A stretch of 64,000 bases of DNA from positions 42,659 through 106,658 of the forward strand of contig JAAEST010000111.1 in NCBI GenBank assembly GCA_024229115.1, written 5' to 3'. The position numbers and the translations under genes are program-made. Below the pieces are notes generated by a model that was not told the origin of the DNA, did no database searches, and was given only the letters and a program-made list of their open reading frames with translations. Shown one piece after another: positions 25,858 through 34,530 of this stretch (position 1 is the stretch's first letter; each line of letters starts with the position of its first letter). The stretch comes from Oligoflexia bacterium (lineage in GTDB: Bacteria > Bdellovibrionota > Bacteriovoracia > Bacteriovoracales > Bacteriovoracaceae).

Positions 25858-26193
25858 AGCTTTCTTTTGATTAAGAAAGCCCTCTAAGTCAATAAGAAGC
25901 TGAGAGTATAAACTCTTAAGTTCTTCTAGATATTTTGGTATCTCAGAAATATCACCATCTCTTCCCATTGTTTCCATTTTGAAAGCACAATCTTTTATCT
26001 TTTCTGAATAGAAGTTAGAGACCACACCTTTAAATGTATGCGCCACAATCATGACTTCATTAGCATCACCACTAGCGTGTGCTTTTTCAATCGACTCAAA
26101 CATTGAAGGTGCTTCTTCCTTAAAATCTTGGATTAGTTCTTCAAAGATATCTAAGTCATCACCAAATTCATAATTAATTTTTTCTATATCCAT
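25852..26193 (-). CDS. Hpt phosphotransfer protein
   Basis: 113 residues, a single Hpt four-helix domain with phospho-accepting His52 in VAHTFKGVVSNF. Moves phosphate between a kinase receiver and a response regulator. Located 8 nt downstream of the REC-DHp gene, so the two are co-transcribed and probably act in one relay. C-terminal codons share a hairpin region with the end of oleD. Confidence 0.85.
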   Translation of the reverse strand: MDIEKINYEFGDDLDIFEELIQDFKEEAPSMFESIEKAHASGDANEVMIVAHTFKGVVSNFYSEKIKDCAFKMETMGRDGDISEIPKYLEELKSLYSQLLIDLEGFLNQKKAS

Positions 26194-26201
26194 ATTTAGC
26201 C

Positions 26202-26846
26202 TCAGTCTAACTTCATCATCTTTGAAGAATCAACATAAGTTGTCTCTTCGATTTCTGTACCTTCTTTAGTCAAGCCTTCAATTTTTTTTGTGATATCTGC
26301 AATCCTATTGAGTGCATCGATTGCAATCTTAACTTTCTTTTCATCAAGCTTTTCGAAATCTCTTCTTAAACAACCTAGAGCAATTGTTAAAGGGTTATTA
26401 ATTTCATGGTTATAAGTTGCCACCATAGACTGAACAGTTGAAAGCTGCTTTGCTTTAATTGATCTCTCTGACATTTCTAAGAGATTAAATGTGGCATTAA
26501 TTCTCGCTGTTGCGATATCGATATTAACGGGTTTAGCAATAAAATCATTGGCCCCCATCTCAAGACACTCAACGATTTGTTCCGTTTCATCTTTTGCTGT
26601 AATCATAATAATTGGTAATTCAGAACTAGAATATGTTTCACGAAGTTTTAAAAGCACCTCAATCCCATTCATTTCTGGCATAACAATATCAAGCAGAATA
26701 ATATAATTTGAGTTTTGGGCAATAACATCCAAACACTCTTGCCCACTATGAACTAATTCTACAGTGTATCCACGCTTTGTCAGTCTCTTACCAAATACTT
26801 TTCCATTGATATGGTCATCATCAACAATCAATATCGTCTTTTTCAT
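26202..26846 (-). CDS. REC-DHp protein lacking an ATPase domain
   Basis: 214 residues. Receiver domain 1-118 with DDD, phospho-Asp53 in LLDIVMPEMNG, Thr83 region and Lys105 in FIAKPVNID. Then a DHp helix pair with the H-box YNHEINNPLTIALG (His147), as in histidine kinases, but the protein ends without N, G1 or G2 boxes. It is therefore not a self-sufficient kinase. With the Hpt gene downstream it may act as a phosphate sink or bridge. SD TAGGAA precedes the ATG. Confidence 0.8.
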   Translation of the reverse strand: MKKTILIVDDDHINGKVFGKRLTKRGYTVELVHSGQECLDVIAQNSNYIILLDIVMPEMNGIEVLLKLRETYSSSELPIIMITAKDETEQIVECLEMGANDFIAKPVNIDIATARINATFNLLEMSERSIKAKQLSTVQSMVATYNHEINNPLTIALGCLRRDFEKLDEKKVKIAIDALNRIADITKKIEGLTKEGTEIEETTYVDSSKMMKLD

Positions 26847-26940
26847 ATATATTCCTATAGATAATTTAATAACTTATCGTCATAAAACAGAGACAACTAA
26901 AATCTATTTATGTGTTTTTTTTAAATTAAAATTGAGAAAA

Positions 26941-29100
26941 TTAATCGACTGAAATACTGGCCGGTGAACGGATTTGAGAGGCCCTAAGATAATTATCAAC
27001 TAAACCAGTTCCCTTAAAAACACCTTCACTAAAATAACTGACAAAGTCACCCTGATTTTGATCAAGACCACTTATCCTTCCGTGCTGATATATATTCTTA
27101 TGTCCGAAGTACTGGAATAGTGAGTTCTTATGAGGTGTTTTTTCAAAGGCCAGCTGGAGAAAGTCTTTATATCTCCATAATGGGATTGTATTAGAAGCAA
27201 TATTCTTAGGTCGCTGATTAAATTTCTTAAGACAGGCCTTAGTTAATCTCTTAACTCTTAATTTAGAGAAACGTCCCCTCTTTCCAAAGCGTTTGAACTT
27301 TTGTGCCTTTTCAATACAGGCCTGATATTGATGATAGCTATAATCATCACTATCTCTTTCCTCAATATACTTATCGTAACTTCTTTGAAGCTTTTTCTTA
27401 CAATTAGAAAAAAGTGATCTAAAAAATTTAAATATTCCCTTTGATTGATTCTTACAAGTAACATCAATCAGATCGTAAACTTGATTTAAACTCATGCTAT
27501 TAAAATATTGAAGACCATCTTTACCAACGACGTAATTTATATCAAGATTTACTGGTCCCGTGATGTATCCAGCTTCCAACATATCAACAACATAAGGATC
27601 AAGCCCACTAAATCGATTGGCCACATCTACTAATCTCTTTCTATGCTTCTTACCAAGTCCTTTTGAGACATTATAAGCATAATAATCACGGTTGAAGTTT
27701 ATTGTTAACTTCTCTTCTTCTTTTACTAGTGTGATATCGCCCTTTGACTTTAAAAGATTATCTTTAGAGTCATATTCTAGTCGAAAAATTTTAGTATCTC
27801 TAAATGACTTATTAACGACTGTATCCATACGGAGAAAACTTTTAATCACGATTTTAAATAATCGTGACCAAAGATTTTCAACATACTTAGTCTTTTCAAA
27901 ATTATGGCGAAAAAATGTTTTTAGAACATTATCTTTCTGAATATTTACCATTTGTGTCTTCATATTCTTATAACCCCCAAAAATGAGAGCTGAATATTTT
28001 GAATTCTTAATTTCAGTTTCTCTATCTTCTTGTGAAACAAGATATGGACGCATAAGATTCACATTCGGGTCTTTGAGTCTTAACATTCGATGAACATTTT
28101 GTGCCACATCACCTTGAGATCTTAATTCTTCAATATCTTCTTCATAGAAACTAAAATTATACTTTTTAGATGATTTCTTTTCGTAACTAAAGTCATACTT
28201 AAGAAGTGTCATACGAAGTAAGCCAAGAAAGTCATACATCAATGCAGCACTGGCTCCTATCTTCTTTGACTTCTCCTTTTCATAAGAGATTCGAAGCCTT
28301 TCACCATCTTTTGGATTATCATCTGGTCCAAGAGACTGTATTTCAACTTTTGATAATTTCTCATAAGTTACAAGAACACCTGCAGAAGCATTGAAACCAT
28401 ACCCTAAAGGAATTGATCCAACTCCACCCGCGGCAAAGGAAAGACTATCTTCCTTAGTCATAAATTCATAAGGTGCCAATTCAAGGAAATTCTTAGAACG
28501 GAAATTAGTGAATCCTAAGAACAGATGATCAAGATTAAAGGCCAATCCTTCTTCATAGCTATTCGCAAAATGAACATAGCGGTAAGATCTTTTAAAAGTC
28601 ACTCCAGCAAAGAGTGCATATTGTTTTTCAGTAATATCAATTACGTCATGATCTTTTAAATTAGAAAGAAGCTTCTGAGCATCAATGTAGAGATCCATTG
28701 TATCTGTTACAATCCAACGAACATCATCGAAGAGATCTGGTGCTACCTGTCTTTGAAAATTAACAGAAAAAGAAGCGAAAGGTTTTTGATAAGAAATTCC
28801 AATATGATTCATTCCACCAACAACACTTAAGTTTCTTCCAGCATTGATAGCATCAATCTGATCCTGCCCAATTTTATTATATCGAGACTGAAAATGTCCG
28901 AGGATTTCCCTGTAAAGAGGATTCTCTTCACTTAAATCATTAGTTAAACCAAAATCTCTGGCTTCCTTGTCTCCGGCATTCTTCAAGCCGGACTCATCCT
29001 TGATGGTGAAATTCTGGGGATCAAATCCGTTAGCAGCTATCGTTGTCTTTACAGAGACATAAACCAAAACTACTAACAGAACGAGCCTCCAAAGCTTCAT
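26941..29100 (-). CDS. large secreted hypothetical protein
   Basis: 719 residues with signal peptide MKLWRLVLLVVLVYVSVKTTIAA. Many alternating hydrophobic/aromatic stretches (HIGISYQKPFASFSVNFQ, LSFAAGGVGSIPLGYG, KIGASAALMYDFLG) suggest an outer-membrane or surface beta-rich protein. The C-terminal third has four Cys (VTCKNQ, SNCKKK, ACIEK, ACLKK) in a strongly basic region. It does not end in the aromatic residue usual for OMPs. No family recognised. Monocistronic by spacing; SD AAGGA. Confidence 0.6.
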   Translation of the reverse strand: MKLWRLVLLVVLVYVSVKTTIAANGFDPQNFTIKDESGLKNAGDKEARDFGLTNDLSEENPLYREILGHFQSRYNKIGQDQIDAINAGRNLSVVGGMNHIGISYQKPFASFSVNFQRQVAPDLFDDVRWIVTDTMDLYIDAQKLLSNLKDHDVIDITEKQYALFAGVTFKRSYRYVHFANSYEEGLAFNLDHLFLGFTNFRSKNFLELAPYEFMTKEDSLSFAAGGVGSIPLGYGFNASAGVLVTYEKLSKVEIQSLGPDDNPKDGERLRISYEKEKSKKIGASAALMYDFLGLLRMTLLKYDFSYEKKSSKKYNFSFYEEDIEELRSQGDVAQNVHRMLRLKDPNVNLMRPYLVSQEDRETEIKNSKYSALIFGGYKNMKTQMVNIQKDNVLKTFFRHNFEKTKYVENLWSRLFKIVIKSFLRMDTVVNKSFRDTKIFRLEYDSKDNLLKSKGDITLVKEEEKLTINFNRDYYAYNVSKGLGKKHRKRLVDVANRFSGLDPYVVDMLEAGYITGPVNLDINYVVGKDGLQYFNSMSLNQVYDLIDVTCKNQSKGIFKFFRSLFSNCKKKLQRSYDKYIEERDSDDYSYHQYQACIEKAQKFKRFGKRGRFSKLRVKRLTKACLKKFNQRPKNIASNTIPLWRYKDFLQLAFEKTPHKNSLFQYFGHKNIYQHGRISGLDQNQGDFVSYFSEGVFKGTGLVDNYLRASQIRSPASISVD

Positions 29101-29216
29101 TCTGTACGTCCTTTTTAGTACTTAGACCATCTAATATAGCTTATCGAAAAATTTTAGGAGAATATGAGTGATTAACTCGCTTAATTGCCCATAAAATCAG
29201 GGCTTTGAATAGATTT

Positions 29217-29247
29217 AAGTAGTTAGACAGTTATTATCTAACTACTT
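29217..29247. repeat. 11-bp inverted repeat after the FAS-type operon
   Basis: AAGTAGTTAGA (29217-29227) and TCTAACTACTT (29237-29247) are perfect complements with a 9-nt spacer, 11 nt past the last stop of the minus-strand operon. No U-tract follows on that strand, so it may be a 3' stabilising hairpin or an operator and not a classic terminator. Confidence 0.5.
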
Positions 29248-29258
29248 TAAAATCCGAC

Positions 29259-29780
29259 TTATTTAATTGGCTTTTTCTTGATTTTATTATCCATGGCAGG
29301 AAGTGATTTTAAAAGCATCTTAAAAGCTTCTTCCATTCGTTTTTCCATTTGGTTACTAAAGTTCCAACGATTACGATCAAATCCAGCGTCTCTTTCTTTC
29401 TTATAAAGATACTTAATGTGCTTGTAATACATTTTCAATGTGAATCGAAGTTTATTGTCTACTGCCCTAATAGAAACTTTAACGGCCTTATCATTACCAC
29501 CAAATTGATTTTTAAAAAACTTAATCGACGCAGTCGTCTCTTTAATCTTTGCTTCTACATAACCTGTGTTAATTCCTAGGTCTAAGAAGTCTCCATCAGT
29601 AGCACGATTAATTAATTCTCTTGCTAGACCATTAAGTTGATCAATTCCACGGTCAGTTTTAATGCTTACTTTTGCTGGATTAAAAATAAATGTCCAATCT
29701 TGAATTCCCTTCTTTTTTACAGAAGCAAAGGTGTAAGATGAAAATAAGGTAAAGATTAAAACAATACTTAAGTTCTTCAT
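29259..29780 (-). CDS. secreted protein closing the FAS-type operon
   Basis: 173 residues, signal peptide MKNLSIVLIFTLFSSYTFA. The mature part is basic with alternating strands and a helical C-terminal half (MEKRMEEAFKMLLKSL). Its start follows the fabI-like stop directly, so it is transcribed with the lipid genes. Could be a periplasmic lipid or product carrier, but there is no recognised family and this is inference from position. Confidence 0.6.
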   Translation of the reverse strand: MKNLSIVLIFTLFSSYTFASVKKKGIQDWTFIFNPAKVSIKTDRGIDQLNGLARELINRATDGDFLDLGINTGYVEAKIKETTASIKFFKNQFGGNDKAVKVSIRAVDNKLRFTLKMYYKHIKYLYKKERDAGFDRNRWNFSNQMEKRMEEAFKMLLKSLPAMDNKIKKKPIK

Positions 29781-30587
29781 TTAGGACTCCAGGTTGTTGA
29801 CCGCTGATTTTACAACAGCTTGATCAAAATAGTTAACAGACATACCAGCATCAATGAGTAAACCAGTCCCGTTTATTCCACTACTCATTGAACTTAGTAA
29901 AAATATTGTGGCCTGTGAAACTTCTTTCGTGGCCAGTGCTTTCTTTCTTAAAGTTAATTGTTCAGCAAAGATATAATTATCAACATATCCAGGAATACCT
30001 GCAGATGCGCTTGTTTTTAAAGGACCTGAACAAATCGCATTAAAACGAACATCCGAAAACTCTGAAAAGCTTTTGGCCAAGAAGGCGACTGCACTATCAA
30101 GTGATGCCTTGATCGGTCCCATATAACCATAGTTCGTGGCCTTCGTATTTGAAATACTTACTGTCACCACACTTGATCCAGGATTAAAGCAATCCTTAAG
30201 AGTATTAGATAGAGACATTAGTGAATAACAACTTATTTTATTGGCCTGTTGATAATCTTCCCATAAAGTTTCATGGAAAGGGACAGGACCTTTAGAGTAA
30301 TTAGCAAAAGCAATACTATGAAGAAGTCCGTCAACCCTAACTTGCCTATCTGCTAACACTTTACCAAAGTTCTCTACATCACTATCTTTTTCACAATCAA
30401 CAATAAAAAAGTTTCCACTATCAAGATCTGGAAAAAGTTTTTGAGCTTTGGCCAAATGATTTTCGGTCTGAACAGTTAAGATAACATCTCCACCCAGACT
30501 CAAAATATCTTGGGCCACATGGTAAGCAACGCTTTTCTTGTTGGCCACACCTGTAATAACAACTTTCTTTCCTTCAAAACTAAGCAT
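29781..30587 (-). CDS. FabI-like enoyl-ACP reductase
   Basis: 268 residues from ATG 30587 (SD AGGAG). FabI marks: VITGVANKKSVAYHVA, LLHSIAFANYSKG, and the Tyr-x6-Lys pair in NYGYMGPIKASLDS, plus FNAICSGPLKTSAS. Expected to reduce trans-2-enoyl-ACP with NAD(P)H. The sequence is divergent from housekeeping FabI, which fits a dedicated pathway copy. Overlaps the fabZ-like gene by 8 nt. Confidence 0.82.
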   Translation of the reverse strand: MLSFEGKKVVITGVANKKSVAYHVAQDILSLGGDVILTVQTENHLAKAQKLFPDLDSGNFFIVDCEKDSDVENFGKVLADRQVRVDGLLHSIAFANYSKGPVPFHETLWEDYQQANKISCYSLMSLSNTLKDCFNPGSSVVTVSISNTKATNYGYMGPIKASLDSAVAFLAKSFSEFSDVRFNAICSGPLKTSASAGIPGYVDNYIFAEQLTLRKKALATKEVSQATIFLLSSMSSGINGTGLLIDAGMSVNYFDQAVVKSAVNNLES

Positions 30588-31032
30588 CAACTAAAGCTCC
30601 TGTAAAAGAAATGGCCATCACAACTTTGCCATTAACACGAGTTTTCCCTTTGAAATAGAAAGCATTGGCCATTGATTCAGTTAATTCAACTTCCATTTCT
30701 AAAAGATCTCCAGGTTTCACAAAGTTCTTGAATTTTACATCTTGAACTCTGGTGACAACCCCCACCTTCTGAGTATCATCACCTTCGAGGCCGATCGTTC
30801 CCATTAAAAGAGCGCCGGTTTGAAAAGTTGCTTCTTGAAGCAGAACACCTGGCATAATTGGATTTCCAGGAAAATGACCTTGAAAAAATCCTTCTTTACC
30901 AGTTACTTGATAACCCGTAATAATCTTAGATTCCGTTCTATCAACAATTGTATCTACAAAGAGAAAAGGGTCTCTTTGAGGAATAAGATCAAGAATTTCC
31001 CCCGAAACTTTTCCTTCTGACGAGTAGGCCAT
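30580..31032 (-). CDS. FabZ-like 3-hydroxyacyl-ACP dehydratase
   Basis: 150 residues. Hot-dog fold with LIPQRDPFLFVDTI, the catalytic His in GHFPGNPIMPGVLLQEA (His and Glu both present) and VKFKNFVKPGD. Dehydrates 3-hydroxyacyl-ACP; a FabA-like isomerising activity cannot be excluded by eye. Shares one nucleotide with the stop of fabG upstream. Confidence 0.88.
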   Translation of the reverse strand: MAYSSEGKVSGEILDLIPQRDPFLFVDTIVDRTESKIITGYQVTGKEGFFQGHFPGNPIMPGVLLQEATFQTGALLMGTIGLEGDDTQKVGVVTRVQDVKFKNFVKPGDLLEMEVELTESMANAFYFKGKTRVNGKVVMAISFTGALVDA

Positions 31033-31775
31033 TAAAGTCCTCCCGAGATTTCTAATGATGCTCCAGTAATATAGCCGGCATTCTTAGAAGCAAGGAACGC
31101 CACTGCATGAGCAACTTCTTCAACCTTACCAAATCTTTTAAGGGGAACTTGCTTCTTATATTCTTTAACTTGTTCTTCAGGAAGATCGGCAATAAGCTCT
31201 GTTTCAATAAAACCAGGAAGAACATTATTGATAGTTATTCCTCGTTTACCAACTTCTTTAGCTAGAGATTGTGACATGGCCACTTGACCAGCTTTTGAAG
31301 CTGCATAATTCGCCTGTCCAGAAAGACCAAGTTTTCCACCAACACTACTCATGTTGATAATTCTTCCATATCTCTTCTTCATCATAAGAAGTGTTGCACC
31401 TTGAGACATAAGAAATGTTCCTTTTAAATTTATATCGAGAACATCATCCCATTGAGACTCTTCCATAGAAGCAAGAATTCCATCTTTTCTAATTCCACCG
31501 TTATTCACGAGTACCTCTAATGAATCGAATTCACCTTGGTACCAACTATAGAAAGCATCGACTTCATCTTTTTTAGAAATATCAAACTTTCTTAAAACTA
31601 AATTCTCACCTAATTCACCAAGAGATGATTTGAATTCCTTAGCTGCTTGATCATTGCGAGCATAAGTCGCAATAACTTTCGCCCCTTGTTTTAGAAAAGC
31701 TTCAGTAATGCCCTTTCCTATCCCACGTGTTCCACCAGTTACAATAACATTTTGATTTTCAAATTCAGTATTCAT
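31032..31775 (-). CDS. FabG-like 3-oxoacyl-ACP reductase
   Basis: 247 residues. Classical SDR with VIVTGGTRGIGKGI, NNGG (Gly where NNAG is usual), Ser and Tyr-x3-Lys in NMSSVGGK and ANYAASKAG, and the end ITGASLEISGGL. Reduces 3-oxoacyl-ACP. Second gene of the operon, 9 nt after the flavoprotein and overlapping the fabZ-like start. Confidence 0.88.
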   Translation of the reverse strand: MNTEFENQNVIVTGGTRGIGKGITEAFLKQGAKVIATYARNDQAAKEFKSSLGELGENLVLRKFDISKKDEVDAFYSWYQGEFDSLEVLVNNGGIRKDGILASMEESQWDDVLDINLKGTFLMSQGATLLMMKKRYGRIINMSSVGGKLGLSGQANYAASKAGQVAMSQSLAKEVGKRGITINNVLPGFIETELIADLPEEQVKEYKKQVPLKRFGKVEEVAHAVAFLASKNAGYITGASLEISGGL

Positions 31776-31784
31776 AATATTTCC

Positions 31785-33218
31785 TTAAACTCTATCGAGA
31801 TAATTATCAACTTCATGAGATTGGATAACCCCATAGTTCGCGGCACCTAGCCAACCAGACATAATAATACCAACGGAACCAGAATGAAAAAGCCCATCGA
31901 CTTCTTTATGAAGGTTCATACTTATTGGAAGGCCTTCGAATTTAGTTCCAAAGCTTGCTCCTTTTCTATGGTGAGTATATTTCTCCACAGTCAAAGGAGT
32001 TGACGAGTCAACATAGTCAATTTTCTCTCTAATCCCAGGGACAAGCTTTTCAATTGTTGAAAGTGCTTTCTCTTCGTTATATTTTTTCTGTTTTAGATAT
32101 TCTTCTTCAGATAAATTTTCCCAATCTTCATAACGTGCATTAATACTTGAAACGATAGCATAACGATCACCTTCTAGATGTTCTCTCATTTCTGGATAAT
32201 AAACACTGAAAGTTTGACTTCCGACTTTTGGCGAGAGTACTTGATCAGTGCTAAATGTTTCATCTTCACTGTAGAAAACAAGTTCTCCAATATCAGGTAT
32301 AGCTTCACCTTTTTTAATCCCCATAAAGACCTGACAACTAGAGGTATTCAAACGAACTTTCTTTGTTTGTTCTACGAAGTCTTGTCTGAAATGTTCCTCT
32401 CCCACCATATTAAGAACAGTGTTGTGGATATTTGAATTACTAATAACACTCTTGGCCTCAACAAATTGATCACCAATCATGACTCCTTTAGTAATTTCTT
32501 TATCTCCCTCTTTTTCAACAACAATTTTCTCAATCTTGGTATGAAGTTTTATATCCACTCCGTTTTCAAGCATTTCATCTCTCATTTTACCAATCAATTG
32601 ATCAGTACCACCTTGGTAGATATAAACACCTTTAGACATAAAGTTACTGAAAACAATTCCATAAGATATCGCAGGGTCTTCTAAAGTTGAACCGTTGGCA
32701 TAGACAATAGGTTCTAGAAGAAAGCGAGTCACATCATTACGATTAGGAAAGTATTTTTCAAATAACTCTCCATTAGTCATTGATTGATCATCATAGAAAT
32801 TCATATTGGCCAGTTCATCAAAAAATGCATTAACTTTCTCTTCTTCAACTTTGAAATGTTCGATCAACAATTTTGTGTAATGTTCTTTTGTGAAGTCTGT
32901 TTCTAATTGATATTGAGGATTAATAAAACGCACGCGCTTAACTTGGCGAATACGTGAAGCGATATCTTTATTCCAATACTTCTTACATGTTTTAATCATT
33001 CCTACCGGAAAGCCATGAAGACTTATATCAAAAATATGTTCACCTTTTTGTCTTCTAAACCAAGTGGCAAAACCGCCGAGCTTATTATGACTTTCAAGCA
33101 ATAAAACCTTTCTTCCATTCTTAGCGAGCTTATTAGCGGCCGTCATTCCCGCTAAACCACTTCCAATGACAATGACATCATAAGAATCTGTTATCTTATC
33201 TTTCTTCTTAAAAAGCAT
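31785..33218 (-). CDS. CrtI-like FAD-dependent oxidoreductase, second paralogue
   Basis: 477 residues. VIVIGSGLAGMTAANKLA and LLLESHNKLGGFATWF bind FAD; HIFDISLHGFPVG corresponds to FDVGLHALTNF of the paralogue at 19951-21336; the closing region is LFHSGSVGIIMSGWLGAANYG. Same desaturase/saturase superfamily. First gene of the FabG/FabZ/FabI operon, so it works with a FAS-type cycle. The SD AAGGAT lies inside one arm of a 9-bp inverted repeat. Confidence 0.75.
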   Translation of the reverse strand: MLFKKKDKITDSYDVIVIGSGLAGMTAANKLAKNGRKVLLLESHNKLGGFATWFRRQKGEHIFDISLHGFPVGMIKTCKKYWNKDIASRIRQVKRVRFINPQYQLETDFTKEHYTKLLIEHFKVEEEKVNAFFDELANMNFYDDQSMTNGELFEKYFPNRNDVTRFLLEPIVYANGSTLEDPAISYGIVFSNFMSKGVYIYQGGTDQLIGKMRDEMLENGVDIKLHTKIEKIVVEKEGDKEITKGVMIGDQFVEAKSVISNSNIHNTVLNMVGEEHFRQDFVEQTKKVRLNTSSCQVFMGIKKGEAIPDIGELVFYSEDETFSTDQVLSPKVGSQTFSVYYPEMREHLEGDRYAIVSSINARYEDWENLSEEEYLKQKKYNEEKALSTIEKLVPGIREKIDYVDSSTPLTVEKYTHHRKGASFGTKFEGLPISMNLHKEVDGLFHSGSVGIIMSGWLGAANYGVIQSHEVDNYLDRV

Positions 33219-33223
33219 TCTCT

Positions 33224-33250
33224 ATCCTTAAATCATTAATTTTTAAGGAT
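33224..33250 (-). promoter_or_regulatory. SD-sequestering inverted repeat before the flavoprotein/FAS operon
   Basis: Perfect 9-bp arms (plus strand ATCCTTAAA at 33224-33232, TTTAAGGAT at 33242-33250) with a 9-nt spacer. On the minus strand the 3' arm holds the SD AAGGAT 5 nt before the ATG. Could act as an RNA hairpin or as an operator. Confidence 0.5.
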
Positions 33251-33345
33251 AAAACATACCAAATTGAGGACAATCAAAATAGATTTTTAAGTAAAAAAAG
33301 GGTCAAAATAAGCTGAATGCGCTATGCGAAAAGGCGATTTTCTTA

Positions 33346-33603
33346 CTAAAACGCAAAATCGTCGCCTGCCCCACCCTCACTATACTTTTTAGGGTTTGTT
33401 ACTAGCTCTTGGGCCAAAGGTAAATGGGCCTTTAAAAATGCGGATTCCCCTGAAAGAAAGAGCTCAATATCATGAAGATAACAAAGCATAACCACAGCCG
33501 TCTTTCCTTGATAAACAGAGTAAAGTCTTCTTTTAAAAAGTTTACCTTTGTGTCCTTCAACAGGAAGTCTTTTAATATTTTCAGTCTCGCAAACAACACA
33601 CAT
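33346..33603 (-). CDS. small Cys-containing hypothetical protein
   Basis: 85 residues beginning MCVVCETENI (CxxC) with a third Cys in MLCYLHDIELF, which together with His could bind a metal. The remainder is helical with an acidic, Gly-rich tail. Its ATG overlaps the stop of the receiver gene (TAATG), so the two are coupled. Not recognised. Confidence 0.6.
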   Translation of the reverse strand: MCVVCETENIKRLPVEGHKGKLFKRRLYSVYQGKTAVVMLCYLHDIELFLSGESAFLKAHLPLAQELVTNPKKYSEGGAGDDFAF

Positions 33604-33977
33604 TATGAGTCATCTCCTAAACATTTTAAGACAATCCCTGAAAACTCTTCTAAAGAAAATGGCTTACTAAGGAAATAGACATTATCAAGATTCACTTTGT
33701 GCTCAGGTGGTAAGTAGCCAGAGACAACGATAATATTTCTCGGCATTGTCGTCCCACTTTGAACAATATTACCGATCAATTCATTACCTTCCATTTCAGG
33801 CATCTTAAGATCAGTTACTAGAAGTTCAACCGTTACTTCTTTAACTTTCTCAAAAGCATCTTTTCCATTATCAAATTCGAAAATTTTGTAATCATCAAAG
33901 AGTTTCAAAGTTTGAAACTGCTTAGTTATAAGCTCTCTAATTAAATGATCGTCTTCGGCAACAATTATATTTTTCAC
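33603..33977 (-). CDS. single-domain response regulator (CheY-like)
   Basis: 124 residues, receiver only. Acidic pair EDD (8-10), phospho-Asp56 in LLVTDLKMPEMEG, Ser at VVSG and Lys in LSKPFSLEEF. Starts at GTG with a weak SD. Co-transcribed with the Cys-containing small protein, which may be its output or partner. Confidence 0.88.
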   Translation of the reverse strand: MKNIIVAEDDHLIRELITKQFQTLKLFDDYKIFEFDNGKDAFEKVKEVTVELLVTDLKMPEMEGNELIGNIVQSGTTMPRNIIVVSGYLPPEHKVNLDNVYFLSKPFSLEEFSGIVLKCLGDDS

Positions 33978-34062
33978 GGCACACCATCTTAATGAAATTA
34001 ATTTATTCTATCATAAATTAGTTTATAGCGAATAAGAGGAAAAATTTTTTTAAAGACAAGGT

Positions 34063-34530
34063 TTATTTAGAACACCATTTTTTCAATGGGTTCTTCCAAG
34101 ATGGCGAACACTGAGCGATCCATTCTCCGTCTTTATAATGAGCAAAAGCAAAGTACCAAGAAATCTTGTCACCATCAGAAAGAGTAATTTGATCAGCAAA
34201 TACTTCAGGTACCTGACCATTAATTGAGAAGCACCAGCCATAGGCCTTCATTTCTATATCAGAGAGAATCACTAAAGACTCATCACCAAAAGGAGTATCA
34301 AAGGCCGTATTAATACCTCGAGCATTCCCTTGATAATCAATATTATATTTTTCTAAAACTCTTATACTTACTTCTCCAAGATTGTCGCCAATTTCAAAAG
34401 CTAAACTTGTCTCAATAAGTGGAGTACTTTCACATATACCGATGAACTCAACTTGAGCACTATTAACTCCATTGGCAAAATTATATGAACAAAGGATTAA
34501 GGAAATAAAAGATACGATAAAGTTATTCAT
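34063..34530 (-). CDS. secreted DUF4430 domain protein
   Basis: 155 residues with signal peptide MNNFIVSFISLILCSYNFA. The conserved DUF4430 core is visible as IEMKAYGWCFSINGQ, then DQITLSDGDKISWYFA. DUF4430 occurs in transcobalamin-like and surface proteins with a possible ligand-binding role. Cys pairs (GWCFS, QCSPS, KWCSK) suggest disulfides. It lies 26 nt downstream of the subtilisin-like gene with a hairpin between them and its start. Confidence 0.75.
   Translation of the reverse strand: MNNFIVSFISLILCSYNFANGVNSAQVEFIGICESTPLIETSLAFEIGDNLGEVSIRVLEKYNIDYQGNARGINTAFDTPFGDESLVILSDIEMKAYGWCFSINGQVPEVFADQITLSDGDKISWYFAFAHYKDGEWIAQCSPSWKNPLKKWCSK

Noticed and set aside
25859..25880. GCTTTCTT/AAGAAAGC hairpin as terminator of the ole operon
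   Set aside because: It lies within the C-terminal codons of the opposing Hpt gene and has no U-tract; likely incidental.
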